Assembly: GCF_040744945.1 (NCBI RefSeq)
Contig: NZ_CP160453.1
Coordinates: forward strand, 7,626,001 to 7,690,000
Direction: 5' to 3'
Source: Saccharothrix sp. HUAS TT1
GTDB lineage: Bacteria; Actinomycetota; Actinomycetes; Mycobacteriales; Pseudonocardiaceae
Length of the DNA stretch: 64,000 bases
The notes under the pieces are model-generated. The model was given only the letters and a program-made list of their open reading frames with translations, was not told the DNA's origin and ran no database searches. Position 1 is the first letter of the stretch; each line of letters begins with the position of its first letter. Positions 1 through 8,122 of this stretch are shown in pieces. Both the position numbers and the translations under genes were made by a program.

Positions 1-1
1 G

Positions 2-1393
2 CGGATCACCGGTTCGGCGCAGGTCAGGCAACGGGTCTGGCTCGCCGGCCGGGCCGAGCCGCTGGTGGCCGACGTGGTCGTGCTCGCGCTGGGGCACCTG
101 GACACCGCCGTCGCGCCCGAGCACCGGCAGTTCGCCGACCACGCCGCCGCGCACGGCCTGGTGCACCTGCCGCCGGCCCACACCGCCGACGTCGACCTGA
201 GCGCGGTGCCGGCCGGTGCGGACGTCGTGGTCCGGGGCATGGGCCTGGCGTTCGTCGACCTCGCCGTGCTGCTGGGCGAGGGGCGTGGCGGGCGGTTCGC
301 CCGTCGCGGCGGCGCGTTGCGCTACCTGCCGTCGGGGCGTGAGCCCCGGCTGCACGTCGGCTCGCGACGCGGCACGCCGTACCACGCCAAGACCGGCTAC
401 CGGCTGCGCGGCGCACCGCCGGAACCCCCGCGGTTCTTCGTCGCGGCCGAGCTGCTGGCGCGCCCCGGTGGCCTGGACTTCCGGCGGAACGTGTGGCCGT
501 TGATGGCCAAGGAGGTCGCGTTCGGGCACTACCGCGAGCTGTTCACCGGGCACCCGTCGCGGGTCCGGGCGACGTGGGAGGCGTTCTCGGCGCGGTTCGC
601 CGAACTCGACTGGTACAGCGAGGACATGCGCGCGCTGGAACGCGCGGCCGTGCCCGCGGTGGCGGACCGCATCGACTTCGAGCGGCTGGACCGGCCCATC
701 GACGGCTTGGGGTTCCGGTCGTCGGAGGATTTCCAGGACTTCCTGCGCTCCCACGTCGCCGCCGACCTCGCCCGCCGCTCGGACCAGGCGTTCAGCGCCG
801 ACCTGGGCGCGTTCCTCGCGATGCTGGGCGTGTACGGCCAGTTCGGAATCCTCGCCGCGAGCGGTCGCCTGCGCGGTGAGGACGGCTGGTGGCACGGCTT
901 CTTCAGCTCCATCGCGAGCGGTCCGCCGCCGGATCGGCTGGAGGAGCTGCTGGCGCTGTCCCGGGCGGGCGTGGTCCGCTTCCTCGGTGCGGACACCTGG
1001 GTCCGCACCGAGGACGGGGTCTTCCTCGCCGGCAGCCCCAGCGTCCCGTCACACGTGGTCCGCGCGACGGGCCTGATCGAGGCCCGGCTGCCCGTCCACA
1101 CCCTCGCGCACACCGCCGACCCGCTGCTGGCGTCGATGGCGGCGGCCGGCGAGGTGACCGATGTGGACGGACTGGTCCTGGTCGACCCGGTCGATAGCCG
1201 GGTGGTCGGCGGCGACGGCACGCCGCACGCGCGACGCTTCGCCGTGGGGCCCTACACGACGCGGAAGGCGCATGCCGCCTTCGCCCGTCCCAACACCAAC
1301 GCACCGAGCTTCCGGCAGAACGACGAGGTCGCGCGCGAAGTCCTGCGCTTCCTCGCCGCCGCGGCCGACAGCGCGGACGAATCGGTGGCTTGA
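2..1393 (+). CDS. FAD/NAD(P)-binding protein, 5' end outside window
   Basis: The frame is open from the second base of the window, so the N-terminus, including the expected dinucleotide-binding glycine motif, lies outside; 463 residues are visible. The protein resembles actinobacterial FAD/NAD(P)-binding proteins (NAD_binding_9 type). I judge this from the overall pattern and from conserved-looking blocks: YLPSGREP, SRRGTPYHAKTGY and, near the end, RPNTNAPSFRQNDEVAREVL. Such genes often sit beside sulfur or amino-acid ABC importers and flavin reductases. That fits the neighbours here, a flavin-reductase remnant and an ABC importer, both on the other strand. A GTG at 65 is only an internal codon. 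The substrate cannot be told. Confidence 0.75.
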   Translation, partial: RITGSAQVRQRVWLAGRAEPLVADVVVLALGHLDTAVAPEHRQFADHAAAHGLVHLPPAHTADVDLSAVPAGADVVVRGMGLAFVDLAVLLGEGRGGRFARRGGALRYLPSGREPRLHVGSRRGTPYHAKTGYRLRGAPPEPPRFFVAAELLARPGGLDFRRNVWPLMAKEVAFGHYRELFTGHPSRVRATWEAFSARFAELDWYSEDMRALERAAVPAVADRIDFERLDRPIDGLGFRSSEDFQDFLRSHVAADLARRSDQAFSADLGAFLAMLGVYGQFGILAASGRLRGEDGWWHGFFSSIASGPPPDRLEELLALSRAGVVRFLGADTWVRTEDGVFLAGSPSVPSHVVRATGLIEARLPVHTLAHTADPLLASMAAAGEVTDVDGLVLVDPVDSRVVGGDGTPHARRFAVGPYTTRKAHAAFARPNTNAPSFRQNDEVAREVLRFLAAAADSADESVA

Positions 1394-1400
1394 GCCCCGG

Positions 1401-1683
1401 TCACCGGCACGCCCGAACGGGGACCAGCGGCGGCGCCGCCACCGGCACGTCGGCCGGCGACAGGCGTTTCCACGCTTCCCGCACCGCCCCGGCGCCCTGC
1501 TCGAACACCGGGGGGCGCGAGCCGCGCCGCGTCCACCAGGGGGCCGCCGGGCGCCACTTCGACCTCCCGCGCGGTCAGGGCGTGGCGGACCGCCTCGCGG
1601 AGGGCGAGCGCCGCGCTCGACGTGCGGGAGGCCGGGCGGGGTTGCCGATCAGGGCGCCGATGACGAGCGGGCGGGTCGTGGCC
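1401..1683 (-). pseudogene. NADPH-dependent FMN reductase remnant
   Basis: On the minus strand three frames read consecutively like the first half of an SsuE/MsuE-type flavodoxin-fold FMN reductase. The blocks are RPLVIGALIGNP, then in another frame RPASRTSSAALALREAV continuing to LVDAARLAPP, then in a third frame VFEQGAGAVREAWKRLSPAD. The frame changes fall in short G/C runs (about 1631-1648 and 1507-1519). The reading stops at 1401, well short of a normal family member of roughly 170-230 residues, and no obvious start with a ribosome site is seen. It lies directly downstream of the ABC importer operon, where a flavin reductase would make sense. Sequencing error at the G runs could explain the shifts but not the missing C-terminal half. 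Confidence 0.6.
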
Positions 1684-1737
1684 CGAGCACCCCGACGTCA
1701 CCGGCGCCGTTCGAGGTCGTCCCCCTCGCGGGATCGC

Positions 1738-2691
1738 TCAGGACCTCGGCAGACCGGGCGGGTTGACCTCGCTGCGCGGCACGGCTTCATCCGCGAGCCC
1801 CCACCGGTCCAGCACCTCGGCGTACTTGCCGGTCGCGATCAGGTGGTCGATCGCCTCGGCGACGGGTTCCGCCAGCCCGCCGCCCTTCTTCGAGGTGACC
1901 GCGATCTTGCCGGCGATCGCGCCACCGCCGGAGAACGTGCCGATCACCTCCGTGCTGCCCGAGGTGGCGGCGTGGTAGGCCGCGGTCGGGTTCGGGCCCA
2001 GGTGGGCGTCGATCCGGCCCGACTCCAGCGCCAGGTAGTAGTCCGACGTGTTCTGGAAGTACTTGATGTCCGTGGCGGGCAGGCCGCGCGCCTCGTTGGC
2101 GCGGCTCCACTCGACCAGGATCTTCTCCTGGTTCGTGCCCGAGCCCACCGAGATGACCTTCCCCGCCACGTCCTCCGGCTTGGTCACCCGCCAGGACCCG
2201 CCCTTCTTCGCCTCGAACGCGAGCGTGTCCAGCCGGTAGGTGGCGAAGTCGTACTTCTCCTTGCGCTCCTCGGTCACCGTGATGTTGGAGATGCCCACCT
2301 CGTACGCGCCGCTGTCCAGGCCGACGAACAGGTTCTCCCACGACGAGCTCTCCAGGCGGGCCTCCAGCCCCAGCACGCCGGCGACCAGCACCGCGAGATC
2401 GGTCTCGACCCCGATCGGGGTCTTGTCGTCGGTGGCGAAGAAGCGCAGCGGCGGCGCGGTGCCGACCGAGCCGCCGACGACCAGCTCACCGTCGGCGCGG
2501 ACCCGCTCGGGCACTCGGGCCGCGATGTCGTCCACCTCGGGTGCTGTGACGCGCTGCTGGTCCGGGCCGAGGTTGACGGTCTTGCCCGCCGCGACCACCC
2601 TGTCCTCGGTCGGCACGCCGTCGGCGGTGTTCCCGCACGCGACCAGGGACAGGGTGGCGGCGACCGCGGCGGCGGTCTTCAGGATGGACAA
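1738..2691 (-). CDS. Amino-acid ABC transporter substrate-binding lipoprotein
   Basis: A 317-residue family-3 solute-binding protein that would capture a polar amino acid or related compound outside the membrane and hand it to the permease encoded upstream. The chosen TTG start at 2691 has GGAG six bases upstream and gives a clean lipoprotein signal ending LSLVAC with Cys19 as the lipidated residue. The frame extends further upstream, but only with unrelated arginine-rich codons lying in the ATPase gene. The mature part has typical SBP_bac_3 features: GVETDLAVLVAGVLG, then YEVGISNITVTEERK and a C-terminal YAEVLDRWGL helix. It is the last gene of the permease-ATPase-SBP operon. The ligand is unknown; a sulfur amino acid is possible from the flavin-enzyme neighbours. 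Confidence 0.9.
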   Translation of the reverse strand: MSILKTAAAVAATLSLVACGNTADGVPTEDRVVAAGKTVNLGPDQQRVTAPEVDDIAARVPERVRADGELVVGGSVGTAPPLRFFATDDKTPIGVETDLAVLVAGVLGLEARLESSSWENLFVGLDSGAYEVGISNITVTEERKEKYDFATYRLDTLAFEAKKGGSWRVTKPEDVAGKVISVGSGTNQEKILVEWSRANEARGLPATDIKYFQNTSDYYLALESGRIDAHLGPNPTAAYHAATSGSTEVIGTFSGGGAIAGKIAVTSKKGGGLAEPVAEAIDHLIATGKYAEVLDRWGLADEAVPRSEVNPPGLPRS

Positions 2692-2710
2692 CGACTTCTC
2701 CTCACAGCTC

Positions 2711-3481
2711 TCAGAGCACTTTGGACAGGAACGCGCGAGTGCGCGGGTGTCGCGGGTCGTCCAGCACCTGCGCGGGCGGGCCCTGCTCGACCACGACACC
2801 GGCGTCCAGGAAGACCATGGTGTCGGCCACGTCCCGGGCGAACCCGATCTCGTGGGTGACCACGATCATCGTGGTGCCGCCGCGCGCCAGGTCCTTGATC
2901 ACGTCCAGCACCTCGCCCACCAGCTCCGGGTCCAGCGCGGACGTCGGTTCGTCGAACAGCAGCACCTTGGGTTCGAGCGCGAGGGCACGGGCGATGGCGA
3001 CGCGTTGCTGCTGCCCGCCGGACAGGCGCCTCGGGTACGCGCCCTCCTTGTCGGACAGCCCGACCCGGTCGAGCAGCCGGCGTGCCTGGGCACGAGCCTC
3101 GACAGCGGTCCTCCGCCGGGTCGAGACGGGCGCCTCCACGATGTTCTCCAACACCGTGAGGTGCGGGAACAAGTTGAAGTTCTGGAACACGAAACCGACG
3201 TCCGCGCGCTGTCCGAGCACTTCGCGCTCCTTCAGCTCGTACAGCTTGCCGCCGCGCCGGCGGTAGCCGATCAGGTCGCCGTCGATGCCGACCAGACCGC
3301 GATCGGCCTTCTCCAGGTGGTTGATCGTGCGCAGCAGCGTCGACTTGCCCGAGCCGGACGGCCCGAGCACGACCACCACCTCACCCACCCCCACCCGCAG
3401 GTCGACGCCCCGCAGCACTTCGTTGTCGCCGAAACTCTTGTGGACGCCGCGCACGTCCACCATCACCTCGCCCATTTCCAC
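2711..3481 (-). CDS. Polar amino-acid ABC transporter ATP-binding protein (GlnQ-like)
   Basis: A 256-residue ATPase that powers the importer. Walker A is GPSGSGKST at residues 40-48, the Q-loop is VFQNFNLFPHLTV, the ABC signature LSGGQQQR begins at 153, and Walker B with its adjoining motif is LLFDEPTSALDP (about 174-185), followed by an H-loop in VVTHEIGF. Length and motif order match the GlnQ/HisP family. A short insertion (YRRRGGKLYELKER) before the Q-loop is typical of polar amino-acid ATPases. The start overlaps the 3' end of the permease gene by about 19 bases, so translation is probably coupled; ATG 3475 is an alternative start. The SBP gene follows after 19 bases. Confidence 0.95.
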   Translation of the reverse strand: MEMGEVMVDVRGVHKSFGDNEVLRGVDLRVGVGEVVVVLGPSGSGKSTLLRTINHLEKADRGLVGIDGDLIGYRRRGGKLYELKEREVLGQRADVGFVFQNFNLFPHLTVLENIVEAPVSTRRRTAVEARAQARRLLDRVGLSDKEGAYPRRLSGGQQQRVAIARALALEPKVLLFDEPTSALDPELVGEVLDVIKDLARGGTTMIVVTHEIGFARDVADTMVFLDAGVVVEQGPPAQVLDDPRHPRTRAFLSKVL

Positions 3482-4359
3482 CCGTCCTCACCCCTGGTCG
3501 TGCCCTTGGCGTAGCGCTTCTCGACGTAGTGCTGGACGATCGACAGCAAGGTGGTCAGCGCGACGTACCAGGCGGTGGCCACCATGAGCAGCGCGACCAC
3601 CCGCGCGTTGCGGCCGTAGATCACCTGCACCTGGTAGAAGAGCTCGCCGATCGCCACCACCGATACCACCGAAGTGCCCTTGAAGAGGCTGATGACCTCA
3701 TTGGTGGCGTTCGGCAGGATCGAGCGCATCGCCTGCGGCAGCACGATCCTGCGCAGCTGGCGCGACCTGGGGATGCCCAGCGCGGCGGCGGCTTCGAGCT
3801 GGCCGTGGTCCACGGAGATGACCCCGGAACGCACGATCTCCGCCGCGTACGCCGCCTGGTGCAGGGCGAGACCCAGCACCGCCGCGCCCATGGGGCTGAT
3901 CAGGTCCTTGGTCTGGAAGCCGAAGAACGTCGGGCCGAACGGGATGCCGAAGCGCAGTTCCTCGTAGAGGTAGGAGATGTTGAACCAGAACAGGAGCTGC
4001 ACGATCAGCGGGATCGAGCGGAAAGCCCAGACGTAGGTCCAGCTCACCGCTTCCAGGAACCTGCTCCGCGACAACCTCATCAGGGCGAGCACGATGCCGA
4101 GCGCGAAGCCGAGGACTGTGCCGTAGAGCGTCAGCTCCAGGGTCACCAGCACGGCTTTCAGGATCGAGTCCGCGGTGATGAAGCGGGAGAACGTGGCCCA
4201 GTCCCAGCCGGGATTGGTCACCAGGCCGCTGACGAACTGGGCGGAGAGCACCAGCACGACGACGATGCCCACCCACCGCCACGGGTGGCGGGCGGCTACG
4301 ACCTTCGGCGGCGCCGGTTCGTCGAGAGCACGTGGGCGCGGTCGTGCGGACACGCTCAT
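3463..4359 (-). CDS. Amino-acid ABC transporter permease (HisM/GlnP type)
   Basis: A 298-residue membrane subunit of the importer. After a hydrophilic N-terminus of about 30 residues come several membrane segments (WVGIVVVLVLSAQFVSGLV, then ILKAVLVTLELTLYGTVLG and others). A BPD_transp_1 domain carries the ATPase-contact EAA loop EAAAALGIPRSRQLRRIVLP. The start at ATG 4359 is preceded by GGAAGGA at good spacing. Upstream in-frame codons lack family resemblance. It is the first gene of the operon permease, ATPase, SBP, and the transcript probably starts in the repeat-rich region just upstream. Confidence 0.93.
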   Translation of the reverse strand: MSVSARPRPRALDEPAPPKVVAARHPWRWVGIVVVLVLSAQFVSGLVTNPGWDWATFSRFITADSILKAVLVTLELTLYGTVLGFALGIVLALMRLSRSRFLEAVSWTYVWAFRSIPLIVQLLFWFNISYLYEELRFGIPFGPTFFGFQTKDLISPMGAAVLGLALHQAAYAAEIVRSGVISVDHGQLEAAAALGIPRSRQLRRIVLPQAMRSILPNATNEVISLFKGTSVVSVVAIGELFYQVQVIYGRNARVVALLMVATAWYVALTTLLSIVQHYVEKRYAKGTTRGEDGWKWAR

Positions 4360-4460
4360 GGCGAGGGTCCTTCCGGGTGGTGGCTCGGGGGCGACGCTCG
4401 GGCCGGTGAGCCGGGCTGCGGCGAAACCTGCCACTTCGCCCGCGCACGAACAATCGTGCC

Positions 4461-4526
4461 CACCTGCTGGACCACTGCGGTCAGGTGGTTGACAAGGCGG
4501 AACGGTCCACTGCGGAATGGTCCACT
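4461..4526. promoter_or_regulatory. Repeat-rich upstream region of the ABC importer
   Basis: About 100 bases before the permease start there is a tandem 15-bp direct repeat, GCGGAAYGGTCCACT, at 4497-4511 and 4512-4526. Beside it lies an inverted repeat CCACCTG (4461-4467) with CAGGTGG (4482-4488), whose loop carries a further GGACCAC-like copy. Such clustered repeats suggest operator sites. No regulator gene for them is visible nearby. The rest of 4360-4623 holds no convincing gene. Confidence 0.4.
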
Positions 4527-4623
4527 GAGGAGTGTCGGGGACCGAGGTTCCCACCGGCCGGCAGGACGGTCCGGCGGCACGCACCGGTCGGGTTCCGGGC
4601 TCAGCCGGCCCGGCCCGCCGGTC

Positions 4624-5802
4624 TCACGCGTCCGGTGTCGTGGACCGGTCGGCGGGCGGGAACAGGCGGGCCAGGCCCGGCGGCGGGGTGAACGGGCGCC
4701 AGCGGTTGCGGCGTTGGGCGAGGCGGTCGGCGATCACCCAGAGGACGGCGGCGTTGTAGCCGTAGGCGAGGTGGCTGGAGGCGACCGCGACGTTCTCCCA
4801 CCGCTCACCGGGGGTGGAGATGCACGTCTGCCAGGCCACGATGCCGTCCGACTTCGAGTACAGCGAGGTCGACGGCACCGGGAACGGCGGCCGGGTGTGC
4901 TCGGGCGGCGGCATGTCGGCGCCGGAGACGTAGAACCTGGCCAGCAGGCGGTACACCGGGTTCACCCGGGTCTGTCGGAGGTCGGTCATCGCGTACGGGC
5001 TGCCGAGGGTGATGACCTGGCGGACCATGCCGGGGTGGTCGCGGGCCAGTTCGCGGGCGAAGATGCCGCCCAGCGACCAGCCGACGAGGCTGACCTTGCC
5101 GCCGACGGCGAGTTCCCGCAGCAACTCCCGCATGCCCCGCACGACTGAGACAGAAGGTCCGATGTTCAGCCCCAAGCCCCAACCGTGGACGTCGTAGCCC
5201 AGGCCGGTGAGGAACTTGCGCAGCGGAGCGGTCGCCGCGTCGGTCGCGCCGAGGCCGGGGAGCACGAGGACGGTGTGCCCGTCACCGCTGGGCGCGCCGC
5301 GCAGGAGGGAACGGGTGGCCGCGAACTGCCCGATGCCCAGGGCGGCCCTGGTCGGCTCGGTGAGGTACCAGAGCAGGCCGGGCGCGGGCCCAGTCGGTGA
5401 GTCCGGCACGCTCGCGGGTTCGGCGATCGGCACGTGATCGACACCGGAGCTGCTAGCACTTCTAGTGTCGACAGGAGTGCTAGCAGCGCTAGAAACCGGG
5501 TCCCGCGCGACGCGCGGGCCAGCGATCGGAGCAGTGCCGGGCGGGCGGCCTGGCGCGAGAGCTGGTGGGGCGCCTGTCACGCGGGCCGGTGAGGCGGCAG
5601 CGGTGAGGTTCGCGGTGGTGGTCGGATCGGTGGGCGAGGCCGAGTCCGGCGGTGTTCTCGGAGCCGGTGCCGAGGCTGAATCGGGAGCGGGAGCTGCGGC
5701 AGGGCTTCGAGTCGACGCCGAGCCCGCAGGCAGCGCTGGACCTGGAGCCAGGTTCGAGGGCGGGGCCGAGTGGAGTGGTGGGACGTCCGGCAGTGTCGAC
5801 AT
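4624..5802 (-). CDS. Alpha/beta hydrolase with long Pro/Ala-rich N-terminal extension
   Basis: A 392-residue esterase/lipase-like protein. Residues 1 to about 140 are low-complexity Pro/Ala/Ser/Thr with no signal peptide. The hydrolase fold begins near HTVLVLPGLGATDAAT (about 176), with the nucleophile elbow GWSLGG and Ser243. Probable acid and base residues lie in YSKSDGIVAW and VASSHLAYG. The start is well supported: ATG 5802 is preceded by GGGGGAG at five bases. The extension is therefore probably translated rather than a misplaced start. It contains an unusual CTAG-rich inverted repeat (see separate entry). The substrate is unknown; the family includes lipases and polyhydroxyalkanoate-related hydrolases. 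Confidence 0.8.
   Translation of the reverse strand: MSTLPDVPPLHSAPPSNLAPGPALPAGSASTRSPAAAPAPDSASAPAPRTPPDSASPTDPTTTANLTAAASPARVTGAPPALAPGRPPGTAPIAGPRVARDPVSSAASTPVDTRSASSSGVDHVPIAEPASVPDSPTGPAPGLLWYLTEPTRAALGIGQFAATRSLLRGAPSGDGHTVLVLPGLGATDAATAPLRKFLTGLGYDVHGWGLGLNIGPSVSVVRGMRELLRELAVGGKVSLVGWSLGGIFARELARDHPGMVRQVITLGSPYAMTDLRQTRVNPVYRLLARFYVSGADMPPPEHTRPPFPVPSTSLYSKSDGIVAWQTCISTPGERWENVAVASSHLAYGYNAAVLWVIADRLAQRRNRWRPFTPPPGLARLFPPADRSTTPDA
5450..5486. repeat. CTAG-rich 11-bp inverted repeat inside the hydrolase gene
   Basis: CTGCTAGCACT at 5450-5460 is matched by its exact reverse complement AGTGCTAGCAG at 5476-5486 across a 15-base loop. Two further CTAG tetramers lie in the loop and just beyond. 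CTAG is normally scarce, so four in about 40 bases of high-GC DNA is unusual. It falls in the segment coding for the Ser-rich end of the N-terminal extension. It could be an operator for an internal promoter of the hydrolase domain or a structured mRNA element; the function is unknown. Confidence 0.5.
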
Positions 5803-5898
5803 GGTTGCTCCCCCCGCTCCGCATCGAGCGTGCCCCGGATCACCATGATGTTGGTTGCCGGTTCATTCCGCCAGTACCGACGAGTCTCGATGCTTGCG

Positions 5899-6120
5899 CT
5901 ACCCCCGCGACCCGCTTCGCCGATCGGCCGCCACCGCACCCGCCAACTCGACCGCCTCGGCCGCCGCCTCACTGATCTTGGTCAACGCCTGTGGATCGAC
6001 GTACAGCTCCACGTCCTGACCGATCTTGAACACCACCGCGCCCCCTCCCGGCTCGATCTCGTAGTTGATCCACACATCACTCGGCACCTGCGCCCACAGG
6101 TGAACCTGCGCCCGCCCCAT
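5899..6120 (-). CDS. Small protein divergent from XRE/DUF5753 regulator
   Basis: A 73-residue protein starting at ATG 6120 with a strong GGGAGG site five bases upstream. It begins MGRAQVHLWAQVPSDVWINY, has a beta-rich first half, and ends in an Ala/Glu-rich helix followed by an arginine-containing tail. I recognise no named domain. It is divergently transcribed from the XRE regulator at 6206 across 85 bases. Small genes in this position recur in actinobacterial whiJ/abaA-like loci, so it may belong to the same regulatory module. That role is inferred from position only. Confidence 0.75.
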   Translation of the reverse strand: MGRAQVHLWAQVPSDVWINYEIEPGGGAVVFKIGQDVELYVDPQALTKISEAAAEAVELAGAVAADRRSGSRG

Positions 6121-6205
6121 ATCCGCCTCCCATCCAACATTCGCTGCTACTATGATGACCGCTGCTGGTGATATCAGCAAGAGACATCACTCGATCGGGA
6201 GCACC

Positions 6206-7072
6206 ATGGCATCGGTATCGCCCACTGTCGCCGGCTGGGAACTCGGGCTGCGGCTGCGAGAGCGGCGTGAACTCATGGACATCACGGCGGCCTCTGCGGC
6301 GAAGGCGATCCACACCGGGCAGTCGTTCGTGTCGGGTGTCGAGACCGGCCGGGTCAAGATCAATGCCCGCAAGCTGGCCGAACTCGCCGCCGTCCTCGAC
6401 TTCGATGAGCTGGAACTGGAAGAACTGCAGGAACTCCGCGAGGCAGCGGGCAGGCGCGCCTGGTGGAGCCCCTACTCGGCCATGTTCAGCGCCGATGTGT
6501 TGCGCTACTTCGGCTTCGAGCACGGCGCGGAGGGCATCCGCGCCTACAACGCCGGTCTGATCAGCGGATTGCTGCAGACCCAGGCGTACGCCCTGGCGGT
6601 CATGCACGGCGGCGGTCCGAGCATCCGGCTCGCCGAGGCGAACCGACGGGTCGAGGTGCGGATGAAGCGGCAGGAGCGGCTTGACGACCAGGACGACCCG
6701 CTCCGGCTCACCGCGCTGATCACCGAGTCCGCGCTGAGGCAGCGGGTCGGCGGGCGCGAGGTGATGGTCGGGCAGCTCCGCCACCTGGCGGACAAGATCC
6801 ACCAACTGCCGGACACGGTGGACGTGCGGATCATCCCGTTCACCGCCGACTACTACAACGCGCTGGGTGGTTCGAGCTTCTACATCTTCGGCTTCGCCAG
6901 CAGCCGACTGCCCGAGGTGGTGTGGCAGGAGACCATCACGTCGACCGATCTGATCGATCAACCGATGCGGATGCGCGAGTACAGTCTCGCTCACGACCAG
7001 GCCCTGGGTTACGCCCTCGGCCGAGCGGAATCGCTTGACCTGATCGGGCAGATACGCAGGGAGCTTGAGTGA
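6206..7072 (+). CDS. XRE-family regulator with DUF5753 domain
   Basis: A 288-residue DNA-binding protein of the WhiJ-like class common in filamentous actinobacteria. Residues about 10-65 form a helix-turn-helix (LRERRELMDITAASAAKAIH, then TGQSFVSGVETGR). Residues about 95-285 are a DUF5753 domain, with typical text YNAGLISGLLQTQAYALAVM and VDVRIIPFTADYYNALGGSS. The start ATG 6206 has GGGAG four bases upstream; an earlier in-frame ATG at 6152 lacks this. The stop overlaps the start of the DUF397 gene by four bases. In related loci the two products cooperate to control development or antibiotic production; here that role is inferred. Confidence 0.92.
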   Translation: MASVSPTVAGWELGLRLRERRELMDITAASAAKAIHTGQSFVSGVETGRVKINARKLAELAAVLDFDELELEELQELREAAGRRAWWSPYSAMFSADVLRYFGFEHGAEGIRAYNAGLISGLLQTQAYALAVMHGGGPSIRLAEANRRVEVRMKRQERLDDQDDPLRLTALITESALRQRVGGREVMVGQLRHLADKIHQLPDTVDVRIIPFTADYYNALGGSSFYIFGFASSRLPEVVWQETITSTDLIDQPMRMREYSLAHDQALGYALGRAESLDLIGQIRRELE

Positions 7073-7257
7073 AGGAGCGCACCGGCCGGAGCGGCTGGTT
7101 CAAGTCGAGCCGCAGTGCCGACAACCCGGCCTGCGTCGAGGTCCGGTTCGCACCCCCGACCATCGACGTCCGCGACTCCAAGCACCCCGCCGGCCCGGTG
7201 CTGTCCTTCCCCCGCACCGCGTGGGCGCAGTTCACCCGCGCGGCAGCCACTCCTTGA
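7069..7257 (+). CDS. DUF397 small regulatory partner
   Basis: A 62-residue DUF397 protein starting with GTG in a GTGA overlap with the stop of the XRE/DUF5753 gene. It shows the family hallmarks WFKSSRS, CVEVRF, then VRDSKHPAGPVLSFPRTAW. DUF397 proteins are usually encoded next to XRE/DUF5753 regulators and are thought to modulate them. Its 3' end overlaps the convergent hydrolase gene by 26 bases, so expression of one may interfere with the other. Confidence 0.92.
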   Translation: MKERTGRSGWFKSSRSADNPACVEVRFAPPTIDVRDSKHPAGPVLSFPRTAWAQFTRAAATP

Positions 7258-8122
7258 TCTTCGAGGCCACCAGCTCGGGCACCTCCAGCTGCGGCACGTG
7301 GCCGACGCCCTCCAGCACGTCGAACCGCCACGACGGGTTGCGCCGGGCCGCCGCGCGGGCCGATGCCAGGGGCACCAGGCGGTCCGCCTCCCCCGCCATC
7401 AGGTACACCGGCGCCCGCACCCGGCTCATCGCCGTGTAGTACCGGCGGCTGGTCGCGCCCGTCCACACCACCGACCGGGCCGCCGCCAGGAACGCCTCGT
7501 CCAACCCCGGCACCTCGGCGCGCTGCTCCAGCAACGACATCGACGCCAGGACCATCTCCTCCGGCACCGACTTCGCGTTGGCGCACACCAGGTTGAGCAC
7601 CCGCTTGACCTGCCTGCGCGTCGACACCCCGGCCCGCGACTTCGCCAGGAACCACTGCCCCAGCCCCGGCACGGCGTACATCGCGAACGACGCCGCCACC
7701 TGCGGGTCCAGCCGGGCGCCGAGCGGCAGCGGCAGGGCCGGGTCGAGCAGGACCAGCGCGTCCACCGACGCCGGGCGGCGGGCGGCGTGCAGGATCGAGA
7801 CCATTCCGCCCATCGAGTTGCCGACGAGCACCACCGGCTCGCCGACGACCTCGGCCAGGAACCGGTCCAGCAGCCGGGCGTTCGCGGGCACCGTCGTGGC
7901 GCGCCCCTCCGGGTGGGTGAGCCCGAACCCGGCCAGGTCGACGGCCAGCACGCGGTGCCGGTCGACCAGGTGCGGCGCGAGCAGGCACCAGTTGAGGTGC
8001 GACCCGCCCAGACCGTGCACGAGCACCACGGGAGGCCCGTCGCCGCCGAAGTCGACGTAGTGCACCGGGCCGTCGAGGTCGACGTGCCGGCTCGTCCCGC
8101 CCCAGTGGTCGAGTGTGGTCAT
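7232..8122 (-). CDS. Alpha/beta hydrolase
   Basis: A 296-residue alpha/beta-hydrolase-fold enzyme. It has the oxyanion-hole strand [14 protein letters not shown], the nucleophile elbow VGNSMGG (Ser about 103), an acid candidate in [10 protein letters not shown] and the catalytic His in VGHVPQLE. The chosen start is ATG 8122 (MTTLDHWGG), because upstream in-frame codons lack family similarity. No clear ribosome site is seen, so the mRNA may be leaderless. It overlaps the DUF397 gene tail to tail. It could be an esterase, epoxide hydrolase or haloperoxidase-like enzyme; the substrate is not evident. Confidence 0.88.
   Translation of the reverse strand: MTTLDHWGGTSRHVDLDGPVHYVDFGGDGPPVVLVHGLGGSHLNWCLLAPHLVDRHRVLAVDLAGFGLTHPEGRATTVPANARLLDRFLAEVVGEPVVLVGNSMGGMVSILHAARRPASVDALVLLDPALPLPLGARLDPQVAASFAMYAVPGLGQWFLAKSRAGVSTRRQVKRVLNLVCANAKSVPEEMVLASMSLLEQRAEVPGLDEAFLAAARSVVWTGATSRRYYTAMSRVRAPVYLMAGEADRLVPLASARAAARRNPSWRFDVLEGVGHVPQLEVPELVASKIKEWLPRG

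Noticed and set aside
4485..4759. Short plus-strand frames in the gap before the hydrolase 3' end
   Set aside because: No ribosome sites, no conserved text, and partly antisense to the hydrolase gene.
7095..7125. GGTTCAAGTCG resembling a T-loop
   Set aside because: It encodes the conserved WFKSSRS motif of DUF397 and no cloverleaf surrounds it.
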